Of a DNA stretch of 64,000 nucleotides, positions 1-10,508 are shown piece by piece; position 1 is the stretch's first letter; each line of letters begins with the position of its first letter. Source of the DNA: Drosophila miranda (lineage: Eukaryota; Arthropoda; Insecta; Diptera; Drosophilidae); the NCBI RefSeq assembly GCF_003369915.1, contig NW_022881614.1, positions 20,066,336 to 20,130,335 of the forward strand, written 5' to 3'. The translations under genes were made by a program, and so were the position numbers. The notes beneath the pieces are model-generated. The model saw only the letters and a program-made list of their open reading frames with translations. It made no database searches and was not told the DNA's origin.

Positions 1-175
1 GATCAGCCTGTGCCATCAGGTGTTCAGGAACACGGATCTAAAGAGCCACCAGATGGTGCCGCGTTGGCGCACGCTTTGCGAGAAGCTGCAGAAGCTGCAG
101 ACACAGCTGGACAAGAGCATTAACATTTCGTTTGCCTTCATACCCGGTTCCCTGGTGAACTGCATCAGCAAAGGC
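1..175 (+). pseudogene. Mdn1: Mdn1 (midasin) exon fragment, end of an upstream array copy
   Basis: These bases match part of the large fifth Mdn1 exon at about 39,907-40,081 almost base for base, in the same reading frame. They encode the stretch before the second AAA+ Walker B motif. The match continues to the left edge, so a further Mdn1 copy lies upstream. It breaks off at 175, where a short scrambled junction leads into cuff sequence. It cannot make midasin. Confidence 0.9.
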
Positions 176-202
176 TGCTGGACGATAAGCTATCGTCTTA
201 TC
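176..202. other. Rearrangement junction with templated filler (Mdn1 to cuff)
   Basis: Bases 176-185 match Mdn1 sequence lying about 13 bp further along the exon. Bases 184-203 hold a near inverted repeat (cgataag ... cttatcg), and cuff homology starts at about 203 with ggcgataagc. This short copied and inverted filler looks like end-joining with template switching. Confidence 0.75.
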
Positions 203-376
203 GGCGATAAGCTGAAGCCCCGTGAACCACTGGCTTAGAAAATTCTGGAAAGTCACATCGGTCCGCTTTGGTAATAATGTGAGGTTTTATATTTAATAAT
301 ATTTCATCAGAAATCATCTGAAAACGCAAGATTTAATTTTCCTAAAATTGGTTTTGCGTTGATTAACAAAAAAAAA
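203..376 (-). pseudogene. cuff: cuff 5' exon fragment (truncated copy)
   Basis: Matches the 5' part of cuff exon 1 at about 33,070-33,256. All downstream exons are missing because the Mdn1 junction replaces them. Compared with the other copies it lacks one C of a C run (gaagccccgtg) and the bases around the probable start ATG. It is a dead fragment, but it keeps the 5' flank and the divergent promoter shared with Mdn1. Confidence 0.85.
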
Positions 377-789
377 TGGCAGCGTTAAATACTATGCGCA
401 TACTTGCAAACATATTAATGTTTCTTCCAATATACAACTTTCGTTAATCGTTCAAGGTTGCAATGTGTTGTCTAAGCTGGCTTTTAACTTTTACAAATCA
501 CACCGGTTCAGCAATTATTTTGCTTCCCACTCCCACTCACAACAATTTGGCGCAATGCCGGTTTTGGGGATGCCAAACCTAAACAAACCGGAAGGTTGCC
601 AGACTGCTGCACACAGATGTTCGCATTGAACTGTGTGGCAACCATTGCAAGGTGCGCTGCACGTGTTTCAAATTCGCGTGTGTTGCTTGTTCATTCCCGG
701 GTCTGAGCTCTGAAATTAATTCGAAAGCAGTTAAAAGTAGCTCGAAAGAAATAACAGTATCCGAATACAGTTGACCGGCTACCAAGGCA
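377..789. promoter_or_regulatory. Divergent cuff/Mdn1 intergenic region with BEL empty site
   Basis: This region separates the cuff fragment (minus) from the Mdn1 start (plus) and should hold both promoters. No clear TATA box is seen. The GCCGG at 557-561 is the unoccupied target of the BEL element found at the same place in units B and C. A 13-bp gap relative to B lies near 525. Promoter function is inferred from gene arrangement only. Confidence 0.6.
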
Positions 790-922
790 ATGGAGGTAAA
801 TGCCATCAAGCTACGATTTTGTGCACAGCGACTTCTGCAGTTGACTGCCAACGAGCCCCAAGACAATTTGTTTGTTCAAAATGTACAGAAGTTCATCAGA
901 AAGAAGGTAAGTGTATGATCAT

Positions 923-1294
923 TGTTCGGAGCAGAACACAGCCGATTAGCTGCTTGCCAAATAGCACCTAATTCTTGGCCCTCAGCCGCTTATTTTGTTT
1001 GTTACCTATGTCTATGTCACTCATTTGTTTGTTAAAGCTTTGCGCTTGCTTGCCCTGCTAAACGCCCTCTGCCAGCTCGCTCTTCGCTATCTCCGCTTTG
1101 CGTCTGCCTCCCGACGTCGGCCGAGCGAAGCTGCGCTTAGCGATCGGAGCGGCAATGTAAAGGGCAGGCAAGCCACACTTGCAATTTGGATGTCACGCAT
1201 TAAAGAACATATCGTAATTTTATTTCTGCGCCGAGTTTTATTTAATTCGAAATAATTAGTCGGCCGATTGGGGATAAAAAACATTATCTCCACA
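923..1294 (+). repeat. BEL 5' LTR (unit A)
   Basis: 372 bp with TG...CA ends, nearly identical to 4002-4373. An 86-codon frame inside recurs in every LTR copy and is not taken as a gene. Confidence 0.93.
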
Positions 1295-1668
1295 TAAAAT
1301 TTGGTGACCCCGACGTGATCTCTGAGTTGCAGTGTCAATTAATAATCATTCGCGATCGACAATCGTTAGCCCTAGCAAATTTTCGGCGGTTAAGCACAAT
1401 TCGGTGCTAAAACACACTTACATACACCTACATACACGCATTGCTGGCTATTAATTTCTCTGTTGCGACAATTCGATCAGTGCAGTGCGGTAGGCAGTGC
1501 AGCGAACTCACTAATACACACAAGCGGAGTACAAAGCGGAATCGGACAACTCGCACAGCCGCACAGCTAAAGGCATTAGCTGTAATCCCTTTGCTTTCGG
1601 TTCCCACGTTTATACGTATACAGGGTGTCTTTTTCGGTCGTGCTGAGTGACTCTTTTAAAACCTCAAC

Positions 1669-3063
1669 ATGGCAGCACCTGAGCCTACCAATGTCGCGAA
1701 CGCAGCAATGCCGAGTGATGTAGATTTCTACAAGCACAAGGCCGAGTCCATCGCGCGCCAACTAAAGGCCATGGATCGCTTTCTCACCAAGGAAGAGCTT
1801 GCCGAGTTAGATGAGGCAGAACTTCAAGCTCGCTTAGAGCAAATCGAGCGAATGAATGCGGATTTCGATGCCGCTCAAACGAGCCTTGAAAGGCTGGATT
1901 TCCTGCAGTTAGCCCATGATGCCCGGCTGGACTTTTCGAATGTTTATGTCAAGGTTAGGTCCAGGCTGTCGCGGGAGTTGATGGCTGCTCGCACGGTAAA
2001 TGTTGCCAATTCAACGGCTCGGCATACTCTCGAGGGGAATTCGTCGTTGTTCGCCTATAATAGTATAGGCCGTTCTCGAATGCCCGAGTTGCAGCTTCCG
2101 CGATTCGGGGGGAACTACATGGATTGGCCAGAATTCCACTCAATGTTCTCGACAATGGTGCACAAAGACCATCGTATACCAATCATCGAAAAATTCCAAT
2201 ATCTTCGTGGATGTCTAGATGGTGCTGCGCTGGATACGATTCGTTCCTTGGAACTTTCTGAGGAGAATTACGACAAGGCGTTGAATTTGCTAATGTTGCG
2301 ATTCGATAATAAACTGTTACATTTTCAGGCACACGTCAAGGCTATTTTCGGGCTGCAAGGGGTGGAGAAGGGCTCAGCTATCGGCTTGCGCGCGCTCAGC
2401 GACAAAATCAATTCGCACTTGCGTGCACTTCAGACCTTGGCGACCCCGCAGGAGATTTCGGATGGGTTGCTGATATTCATCATAGGCACGAAACTGGACC
2501 ACAAAACAAAGGAGAAATGGGAAGAGAACTTGCCGACGTCAGGATTGCCTCGGTGGTCAAGCATGGCCTCATTTTTGGAAGCGAGATGTCGGATGCTGGA
2601 GAATTTGGGATCAGCCATGGCAACAAGTCCTAGTCAACAGGTGGGAGAAGACAAACCTGTCACCCTTATCACCTCCAGTAACGACCATCCTAACCCCATA
2701 TGTAACCATTGCAATTCCTCCGAGCATTACATATCTAGATGTCAGGAATTCCTGAATCTCTCTGCGTTTGAACGATACAACGAAGCAAAGAAGAGCCGCT
2801 TGTGTTTGAACTGCCTCAACAAAGGCCATGAATTGCAGAGGTGCAGGTCAGGACTTTGCAGGCATTGCCAGGCCAAACATCACACGCTACTCCACATTCC
2901 ATCGGGAACTGGTGCTTCATCTTCCTCTTCACCGGCCGAGGAATCGATCCAGCAAGAGGCCGCGACTGTGCTTCTAGCAAGCGGGTGTTCTAGCCCTCCC
3001 CCTCGATCCAGAAATCTCAGCCTAGCCAGAACGTGTTGCTACCTACTGCTCTCGTCCATGTAA
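1669..3063 (+). pseudogene. BEL Gag (DUF1759-type), frame broken before protease
   Basis: Structural polyprotein start of a Pao-type element. A helical N-terminus is followed by a DUF1759-like region (about residues 140-270, with LPRFGG and a W-x-F pattern). Then come zinc knuckles C-x2-C-x4-H-x4-C at about residues 345-358 and 379-392 and a third C-x2-C-x4-H-x3-H variant. A Ser-rich linker leads to the protease. A one-base loss in a C run near 3000 (five C's here, six in unit B) shifts the frame and stops it at 3063. In unit B gag and protease share one frame, so the break is secondary. Confidence 0.85.
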
Positions 3064-4028
3064 CAGATCGTTATGGAGCACTTATCCCATGTCGTGCCAT
3101 TTTGGATTCTGCATCACAGGCAAACTTTGTAACATCTAGACTTGCTGATCAGTTGCAGTTGGATCATCGCTCGTCTTATGTTCACATCTCTGGAATCGGA
3201 GATTCCATTCTACCTTCGAGCAAGTCTGTACATATAGTTGTACAATCCCAGGACGCAAGCTATCGAGCTTCCTTCGCTGCAATTGTCACCAACTCAATTA
3301 CGGAAATGCAGCCTAACTTCGGCGTAGACGCAAAGGATTGGCCAATGCCGAATAATCTAAAACTAGCTGATCCTAATTTCTCCAAGCCCCAACGTATCGA
3401 TCTGTTGATAGGTTCTGGTTTGTTCTTCGATTTAATGTGCGTCGGACAGATTCGACTATCAGCCCAATTGCCAACATTGCAGGAGACAAAACTTGGTTGG
3501 ATAGTATCAGGAAGCATTGATAGCTCGGAGAATAAGCGTGCAGCTTTAGCCGCTTTTGAAAATTCCTCGTGCATCTCTATTGACGATTTTCGACCCACAA
3601 CGCTGGAGTACCAAAACTTAGAGCAGCAATGCAGGAAGCAGCTGCTCGAGTGCCAGGTGCAAGTGGAAAAACTGCGATCGGAGAATCAGGAACTGCAGCG
3701 CGAACTTTTCCATATATTAAAAACCTACATATCCACGCCAAATGAAATTCAACTTTCAACAATTTCTACATTGCCAAATTTCCTGCCATTCTATACAATT
3801 ACAGAGGTTCCCGATGATCAAGACGTAGTCACGACAAGCCGCCTTCGTAAAGAAGCGCCGATTGCTGCGTTCGACGATCATCCCAGCGTAGCCGCCAGCT
3901 GCGCCCAAGCAAGCATCTTCAAGAGGGCCGTTGGAAAAATAGCGGTTCTGCCCCTTCAGGATGGATCTGTTGAAAGCCTTTGCCTTCCAACGGGGGGGGA
4001 ATGTTCGGAGCAGAACACAGCCGATTAG
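3033..4028 (+). pseudogene. BEL aspartic protease (DUF1758-like) with C-terminal coiled coil
   Basis: The frame carries the Pao-family peptidase: catalytic-type motif ILDSASQ near the start, then LLIGSGLFFDL and ETKLGWIVSG. In complete BEL elements reverse transcriptase would follow. Here a strongly heptad-patterned stretch (nt 3602-3735, rich in Leu, Gln and Glu) and an unassigned tail follow, and the frame then runs into the 3' LTR. It is separated from Gag by the frameshift near 3000. Replacement of RT/IN by a coiled coil is seen in all three copies in the window. Confidence 0.8.
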
Positions 4029-4373
4029 CTGCTTGCCAAATAGCACCTAATTCTTGGCCCTCAGCCGCTTATTTTGTTTGTTACTTATGTCTATGTCACT
4101 CATTTGTTTGTTAAAGCTTTGCGCTTGCTTGCCCTGCTAAACGCTCTCTGCCAGCTCGCTCTTCGCTATCTCCGCTTTGCGTCTGCCTACCGACGTCGGC
4201 CGAGCGAAGCTGCGCTTAGCGATCGGAGCGGCAATGTAAAGGGCAGGCAAGCCACACTTGCAATTTGGATGTCACGCATTAAAGAACATATCGTAATTTT
4301 ATTTCTGCGCCGAGTTTTATTTAATTCGAAATAATTAGTCGGCCGATTGGGGATAAAAAACATTATCTCCACA
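4002..4373 (+). repeat. BEL 3' LTR (unit A)
   Basis: 372 bp, preceded by a run of G (polypurine tract) and followed by the ATCAT target duplication at 4374-4378. Nearly identical to the 5' LTR, so the insertion is young. Confidence 0.93.
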
Positions 4374-4526
4374 ATCATATTTTAGAAATATGTGCCTCAA
4401 GACGTGGAACGTCTGTTCTGCAGTCTCAGCGAGCAACTTGCGTGTCCGGCCTACACCGTTCCCTTGGCAGTGAGCTTTGAGGAGCAACTGTTGCTGCTCC
4501 TTAGCATGGTCAAAGCTAATGGACAT

Positions 4527-4586
4527 CTCTGTGGATGCGCAGAGGTAAGTAGAGGTCTCTGTGGATGCGCAGAGGTAAGTAGAGGT
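4527..4586 (+). repeat. 30-bp tandem duplication across Mdn1 exon 2 splice donor
   Basis: Two adjacent copies of a 30-bp unit (4527-4556 and 4557-4586) each contain the exon end GCGCAG and the donor GGTAAGT. Unit B has a single copy. The result is two possible splice donors 30 bp apart. Confidence 0.9.
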
Positions 4587-7500
4587 CCCTGTATCGGATG
4601 ACCAGTCTCAAAAGCACACATTCCCTCTGACACCCGTATAGGTTTGCAAAGAGCTACTTCCACAACAAGCCAGCACCGTTCGAGAAAAGCCAAAGTAATT
4701 CCAGCAGTGTCCCCAGCAAAAGGGCAAAGAACGCAAAGGTCAGCCAAAAGTTAGATGAACTGGAGCTCTTGAAATGTTGCTACCAGTTGCTGCGAAGTGA
4801 CACGTCCTACTTCCGTGAGTTGTGGCACTGGTCCGGCTTCATTGCCACCTACTCGCACCTCGAGACCCCCAGCCCGATGATACAACTCTACTGCAACTAC
4901 ATCATGACCATGCTCACGAATATGAGCCCAACACAGCGGAATGCCCAAAATGCCAAGATATCCACAGAAGCACAGCTCCGATTTGAACGCGAGAAGGAAC
5001 TGTCATGGGCCGTAGCCAGGCAGGCCGAGGGCTGCTGCTATTCTCCCGAAGACGAAACGCCTGAACAGATGATGAGCCTGAGCCTCAACCAGAGTGTGAC
5101 CAACATTGAGGGCGTACTCTTGCCGACATTCAACAAGAAGAATCAGGAATTCTATGCAAGCACTGACGGCTGCTACGATCGCATTGTAAAGGTGGATTCG
5201 ACGGTTGTAAATCTGCGGAGCATTGCCCTCGTCGTCGCACCGGCCAAGCCGATTTGCCTCTCCGGTCCTGTGGGCTGTGGCAAGACGACGCTGGCCCGCA
5301 AGACGGGACGCATTTGCCCCAAGCCCAAGGAGACTGAGACTCGCGAAAAGGCGCTGCGAAAGGCTGAAGAGGAGGACAAATTGTTGACACCAAAAAAAAG
5401 GAAAAAAGGGGAAAGAAAAGAAGCGGAAACTGGAGGAGGACCTTCCCATCGACCAGGCATTGCTGGATCTGGGTGAAATGTCGCAAAAGCATGGCTTTCT
5501 ACGGATACAGCTGGGCGACCAGACCGACAGCAAAATGCTATTGGGCCAATATCGCTGCACAGATGTGCTGGGGAATTCGTTTGGCTTCCTGGTGTCCTCA
5601 CGCAGGTGAGAAGGAATTGATTAAACTGAACGAGGGTTCTATTATATGAATGATTATTTGCACTTTTAGACTGTCATGCATGGCTACTGGCTATTGCTGG
5701 AGGATCTGGATGCCGCCACCGCCGCCGACAATCTGCGTCAGCAGGATTCGAACGACAGGGCGGACAACACGGAGAAGTACGTGGCGCTGCCCTTTAAGCA
5801 GGTCACACTCTCATCCAGTCCCAACTCGGGCCGCCTGGTCTCGACCCGGGATCTGGTCAAGCTGTGCCAGCGTTCGAATGCCCAGTTCTCGGTGACCAGC
5901 GCCGAGTGTGCCTACTTTATGTTCCAGAATGCCGTCGATGTATTCTGTTCGTATCTGCCGCATAGTAGGGAGAAGATCACGCTGATCACGAGCATCGGCG
6001 CCAAGTTGGGCATCATTCGCTCCAGATGCGAGCATTTCGCTAATGAATACAAACCGGATGTGGATTTTGGACTGGAGATTATCAAGATCGGACGTGCCAG
6101 TCTCCTGGCCAAGTCCGAGCTGCTGTCCAATAATGAGAATGGGGAGCAGCTCTCAGAGCAAGACCTGAAGCGACAGAAACTAACCGAGCAGACCAGGAGG
6201 GTCATCGGCCAGACCAGCGTCAAGCGTGCCACCTTCTCGTTTACACGTCTCGCCAGCTCCATCTTGGAACGGATTGCCGTCTGTGTGAGCCACTCGGAGC
6301 CCGTGCTGCTGGTGGGGGAGACAGGTGTGGGCAAGACCTCCTCCGTGCAGTATCTGGCCGAGCGCACCGAACACAAGCTGGTCGTCGTGAACATGAACAA
6401 CCAGTCGGATGTCTCGGATCTCGTGGGCGGATTCAAGCCCGTCGAACTCAACTACGTGCACTTGCTCTGCGAGACCTTCAATGCCGAGAAGAACATGCAG
6501 TTCCTCCGGATCTTTGCCACGCATTACAACAGCGGCCGGCACAGTGTCATCATACGCACTATGATCAGCCTGTGCCATCAGGTGTTCAGGAACACGGATC
6601 TAAAGAGCCACCAGATGGTGCCGCGTTGGCGCACGCTTTGCGAGAAGCTACAGAAGCTGCAGACACAGCTGGACAAGAGCATTAACATTTCGATTGCCTT
6701 CATACCCGGTTCCCTGGTGAACTGCATCAGCAAAGGCGAATGGGTGCTGCTGGACGAGATCAATTTGGCATCGGCCGAGACCCTGGAATGCCTGTCGACC
6801 ATCCTAGAGCCAGAGGGATCGGTTGTGCTGCTGGAGCGGGGCGATTTCATGCCCGTCAAGCGGTATCCGGACTTTCGCATCTTCGCCTGCATGAACCCCA
6901 ACACGGACATTGGCAAGAAGGATCTGCCCGTGGGCATACGCAATCGATTTACCGAATTCTTTGTGGACGAACTGACGACGGACGCGTACCTCAGTCTGCT
7001 GGTGAGTGACTATTTGGCCAACACGGGCATCCAGCGGAAGTCCGTGCACAGCATGGTCCAGCTCTACAAGTCACTGCGTCGCCTCTCCGAGCACCAGCTG
7101 AACGATGGCCTGTGCAATCGTCCCGTCTACTCTTTGCGCACCCTGTGCCGCAGTCTGCGCATCTGTGCTCGGAATCTGTGCGGCTCCATTGAGCGGAATC
7201 TGTACGAGAGCTTCTGCCTGAGTTTTCTCACCCAGCTGGATCCGGAGTCGCATCATGTGGTGCTGCTGCTCATTCGGAATGCCCTGCTGAGCAATGCCAA
7301 GGCCGTCCTTAGCAAGCAGCTGCCCAGATGGGGAGAGAACTATCTACAGTTCGAGGGCTACTGGATACAGCTGGGGGGCCTGGAGCAGCAGTCCTGCTCC
7401 CACTACATCCTCACGGAGAGCGTCCAAAAGAATCTGCAAGATCTCGCGCGCATCATATCGATTGGCAAGCTGCCCATCCTGCTCCAGGGACCCACCAGTG

Positions 7501-7804
7501 CCGGCAAGACTAGTCTTATCGACTACGTGGCCCGCCGAAGTGGCAATCGCTGTCTGCGCATCAACAACCACGAGCATACCGACCTTCAGGAGAACATTGG
7601 CACCTATGCGGCCGATCTGGAGGGCAAGCTCACTTTCCAGGAGGGTGTCCTCGTGCAGGCCATGCGTCAGGGTTACTGGATCATCTTGGACGAACTGAAT
7701 CTGGCCTCCACCGACATTCTGGAAGCGCTCAATCGCGTGCTGGACGACAATCGAGAGCTTTACATTGCCGAGACGCAGACACTAGTGAAAGCACATCCGA
7801 ATTT

Positions 7805-7928
7805 TATCAATCGCTATAAAGAAATTTACCGGTCTAGTACACGGCTACATAGCACAGTTAGTCTAGTCGCAGCAGGCAGTTGCCGAGTCGAGAAATATAT
7901 TTGCTTCAGATTGTAGTACTGACTAAAC
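7805..7928 (+). promoter_or_regulatory. ERp60 core promoter and 5' leader, abutting the Mdn1 breakpoint (unit A)
   Basis: Only 124 bp separate the end of Mdn1 homology from the ERp60 start codon. A TATAAA at 7815-7820 and an initiator-like ACAGTTAG about 35-40 bp downstream fit a minimal TATA promoter. So the breakpoint appears to leave the core promoter but no distal sequence. The same arrangement recurs at 41,149-41,272. Confidence 0.55.
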
Positions 7929-10285
7929 ATGATTAAAATGCGGTGTCTGGAAGCTGCCATGCTAATTTTCGGCTACATTGCCACTACATCAGCCGCCGAG
8001 AGTGATGTCCTGGACCTGGGGGACGACAACTTCGCATCCACACTGAAGCAGCAGGAGACGACATTGGTTATGTTCTATGCTCCCTGGTAAGTGCGTGTGT
8101 GTGGTGTGAGGGGAGCGGGCGTGGCAGGTCGGGAGTGCGATTACCTTAATCAGCTTGTTGCGTCTGCTTTTTAATTAAATTGCGCTGCGAAGAATCGAAT
8201 TAAAAGTACACGTCAGCGTTAAGAAGAGGGTCGAAACAGAAGAAAAAAAAATCATCTGCGATTACAAAGTCGGTATCACAGCGGCCATTTTAAGAGACGT
8301 AGGGTAGCGGGCAGGCAGCTTCAACCAGCTAATGTGTCAATACAGCTATCTCTTTGTTCGCATATGAGTGTGAGTAGATTATTAGGAGAAAACTTCAAAG
8401 CTATCATTTCCAGATACGAGTGCATACGGTTTTTGTATGTGGGCTTGCCGGCCGGTGGCCGATTTCCATCTCCCCGGAGAGCAGTGAAAGAGTTTTTAAA
8501 TTACATTTAATCCCCGCATCGTTGGGCTTATCAGCTCTGGAACATAAGCAGTTTAATTAGACGTTGTTAGCAATAAGAGTGCATGATAAGGCAACCCAAC
8601 TGATAAGTATACGCACCCCATGCTATAATTACAAACTATTCGACTTTTTGGGTAACATGTCTTCCTGTTGTCGTGATAAAAATGATGAACTAGCTAAATT
8701 TGTTCGAGAAAAGACTGTGACGTGTCCTAATAGACTTTTTCTGTTCTTATAGGTGCGGCCACTGCAAGCGCCTCAAGCCTGAGTATGCCAAGGCGGCTGA
8801 GCTCGTCAAGGATGATGATCCACCAATTAAGCTGGCCAAGGTTGTCTGTACCGAGGCTGGCAAGGAGACCTGCAGCAAGTACTCAGTGAGCGGCTATCCC
8901 ACACTGAAAATATTCCGTCAGGATGAAGTGTCGCAGGACTACAGCGGACCACGTGAGGCCATCGGCATTGCGAAATACATGCGCGCTCAAGTTGGACCTG
9001 CCTCTAAGAATGTGCGCTCTGTGGAGGAGCTCGCCAAGTTCCTGGACACCAAGGAGACCTCAATCTTTGGTAGCTTTGAAGACATTGACTCCAAGCTGGC
9101 GAAGATCTTCCTCAAGTTTGCCGACAAGAACCGCGAGAAGTATCGCTTTGGCCACAGCAGCGACGAGGAGGTGTTGAAGAAGAATGGTAAAACGTAAATG
9201 ATGCCATGTCAAGACTGCAAATGCGTTTATTATACTTTATACAATTTGTTACGCCTCCGGCAATAAAAAATAGCTTTTAAGTTTTGTCCCTTGTCACAAA
9301 TAACCAAAGTATTCGATGGCTCTTGTCTTCCGTACAGCGATAAGATTGTGCTGATCCGTGCTCCACATTTGAGCAACAAGTTTGAGGCTTCCACAGTCAA
9401 GTTTGAGGGAAGCGCTGAGTCCGACCTGACCACCTTCATCAAGGAGAATTAGTAATTGATCTCTTTTCTATATCCTCCCCCAAGCACACTCTTAATTTAC
9501 GTTCGTTCAATCTCTGCAGCCATGGCTTGGTTGGTCATCGTACCCAGGACACTTCGCGGGACTTCCAGAACCCCCTGATCACCGCCTACTACAGCGTCGA
9601 CTACCAGAAGAATCCCAAGGGCACCAACTACTGGCGCAACCGTGTCCTCAAGGTGGCCAAGGAATTTGCCGGCCAAATTAGCTTTGCCATCAGCTCCAAG
9701 GACGACTTCCAGCACGAATTGAACGAATACGGCTACGATTTTGTTGGTGACAAGCCCATCGTTTTGGCCCGTGATGCCAAGAATCTCAAGTACTCTCTGA
9801 AGGACGAGTTCTCCGTGGAGAACCTACAAGATTTTGTTGAGAAGCTGCTGGCCGACGAACTGGAGCCATATGTCAAGAGCGAGCCCGTCCCAGAGTCGAA
9901 CGATACTCCGGTCAAGGTGGCTGTAGCTAAGAACTTTGACGATCTGCTGATCAACAACGGCAAGGACACGCTCATTGAGTTCTACGCCCCATGGTGCGGC
10001 CACTGCAAGAAGCTGACTCCCATCTACGAGGAGCTGGCCGAGAAACTGCAAGACGAGGATGTGGTCATTTTCAAAATGGATGCCACGGCCAACGATGTGC
10101 CACCAGAGTTCAATGTGCGTGGATTCCCCACACTCTACTGGCTCCCCAAGGACTCGAAGAATAAGCCCGTAAGCTACAACGGGGGTCGCGAGGTCGATGA
10201 TTTCATCAAATACATTGCCAAGGAGGCGACCACAGAACTGAAGAGCTTCGACCGTGACGGAAGGCCCAAGAAGACCGAGCTCTAA
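7929..10285 (+). CDS. ERp60: ERp60 protein disulfide isomerase (PDIA3/ERp57 type), intact, unit A
   Basis: An ER-lumen thiol oxidoreductase that forms and rearranges disulfides in secreted glycoproteins. Four exons splice to 492 codons without a break: 7929-8086, 8753-9193, 9338-9451 and 9520-10285. Introns are GT-AG; the third begins right after TA of a split Tyr codon, so the apparent TAG at 9450 is spliced out. A signal peptide covers about residues 1-23. Thioredoxin-like active sites CGHC sit at residues 54-57 and 397-400, giving the a-b-b'-a' order of the family, and the protein ends KKTEL, a KDEL-like retention tail. The length is close to the fly protein (about 489). The first intron is 666 bp. 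An ATTAAA near 10,420 could serve polyadenylation. It is the only intact ERp60 copy in the window; whether it is expressed cannot be seen. Confidence 0.92.
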
Positions 10286-10438
10286 GCTCCAGGCTCTAAT
10301 CTTAACTCTTACTGCTAACTGCGTCGTTAATGTGGTGTAGTGGCGGTGTAACTAGCATTTCCATATTTTTGTAAAAGTCGAATGCATTCTCTTCAAAGAC
10401 TTGATGGGACAAAAATTGTATTAAATTATATATAGTGA

Positions 10439-10481
10439 CACATAATGTGTATGGGATGTGGGGAATTATGGATATTTCACT
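10439..10481 (-). repeat. gypsy1 truncated 3' LTR stub (unit A)
   Basis: About 43 bp matching the first bases of the intact gypsy1 LTR at 31,720-31,762, next to the polypurine tract GTTGGGGG (minus strand). It abuts ERp60 3' sequence through AGTGAC at 10,434-10,439. The rest of the 3' LTR is gone. Confidence 0.8.
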
Positions 10482-10508
10482 CCCCCAACGTTTGTTATTA
10501 GCCTGTCC

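Larger units (their letters stand above)
923..4373 (+). mobile_element. BEL/Pao non-autonomous LTR retrotransposon in Mdn1 intron 1
   Basis: A complete 3,451-bp element flanked by the 5-bp duplication ATCAT (918-922 and 4374-4378). Its LTRs are 923-1294 and 4002-4373, 372 bp each, starting TGTTCGGA and ending CTCCACA. A primer-site-like TGGTGACCCCGACGTGAT lies at 1302-1319, and a G-rich polypurine tract at 3992-3999 precedes the 3' LTR. It encodes only gag and protease; no reverse transcriptase, RNase H or integrase is present, so movement would need a helper. It lies in the sense direction of Mdn1. About 47 bp of intron 3' to it, including the pyrimidine tract, are missing compared with unit B. 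Confidence 0.93.
790..7804 (+). pseudogene. Mdn1: Midasin (AAA+ ribosome-assembly ATPase), truncated and broken, unit A
   Basis: Midasin is a roughly 5,000-residue nuclear dynein-like AAA+ ATPase that strips assembly factors from pre-60S ribosomes. Only its N-terminal part is here. Exon 1 is 790-906 (39 codons), followed by an intron holding a BEL element; exon 2 starts at 4386, exon 3 is 4642-5605, and a fused exon 4/5 runs from 5670. Visible motifs are a Walker A (GPVGCGKTT), a second P-loop (GETGVGKTSS), a third (GPTSAGKTS) and Walker B motifs (LLDEINLAS, ILDELNLAS). Lesions relative to unit B: a 62-bp deletion and a 30-bp duplication in exon 2, a 12-bp loss beside the first P-loop, single-base indels near 5398 and 5570, and a deletion of about 365 bp joining exons 4 and 5 in frame. 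Homology ends at about 7804, where ERp60 5' sequence begins; the frame closes at 7916. Confidence 0.9.

Noticed and set aside
995..1255. 86-codon frame in the BEL LTR, repeated in every LTR copy
   Set aside because: It repeats because the LTR repeats. No recognisable domain, and it lies in untranslated LTR.
3260..3598. 112-codon frame antisense to the BEL protease
   Set aside because: Shadow of the protease codons; recurs only because the element recurs.
6180..6578. Long minus-strand frames opposite Mdn1 exon 5
   Set aside because: GC-biased third positions of a real coding exon on the other strand; no known protein.
8564..8752. 62-codon frame in ERp60 intron 1
   Set aside because: Ends at the intron acceptor, has no domain, and the intron splices cleanly.
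9449..9453. Apparent stop (AATTAG) in ERp60 exon 3
   Set aside because: The donor lies within it (TA|GTAATT); the codon is completed to Tyr by exon 4.
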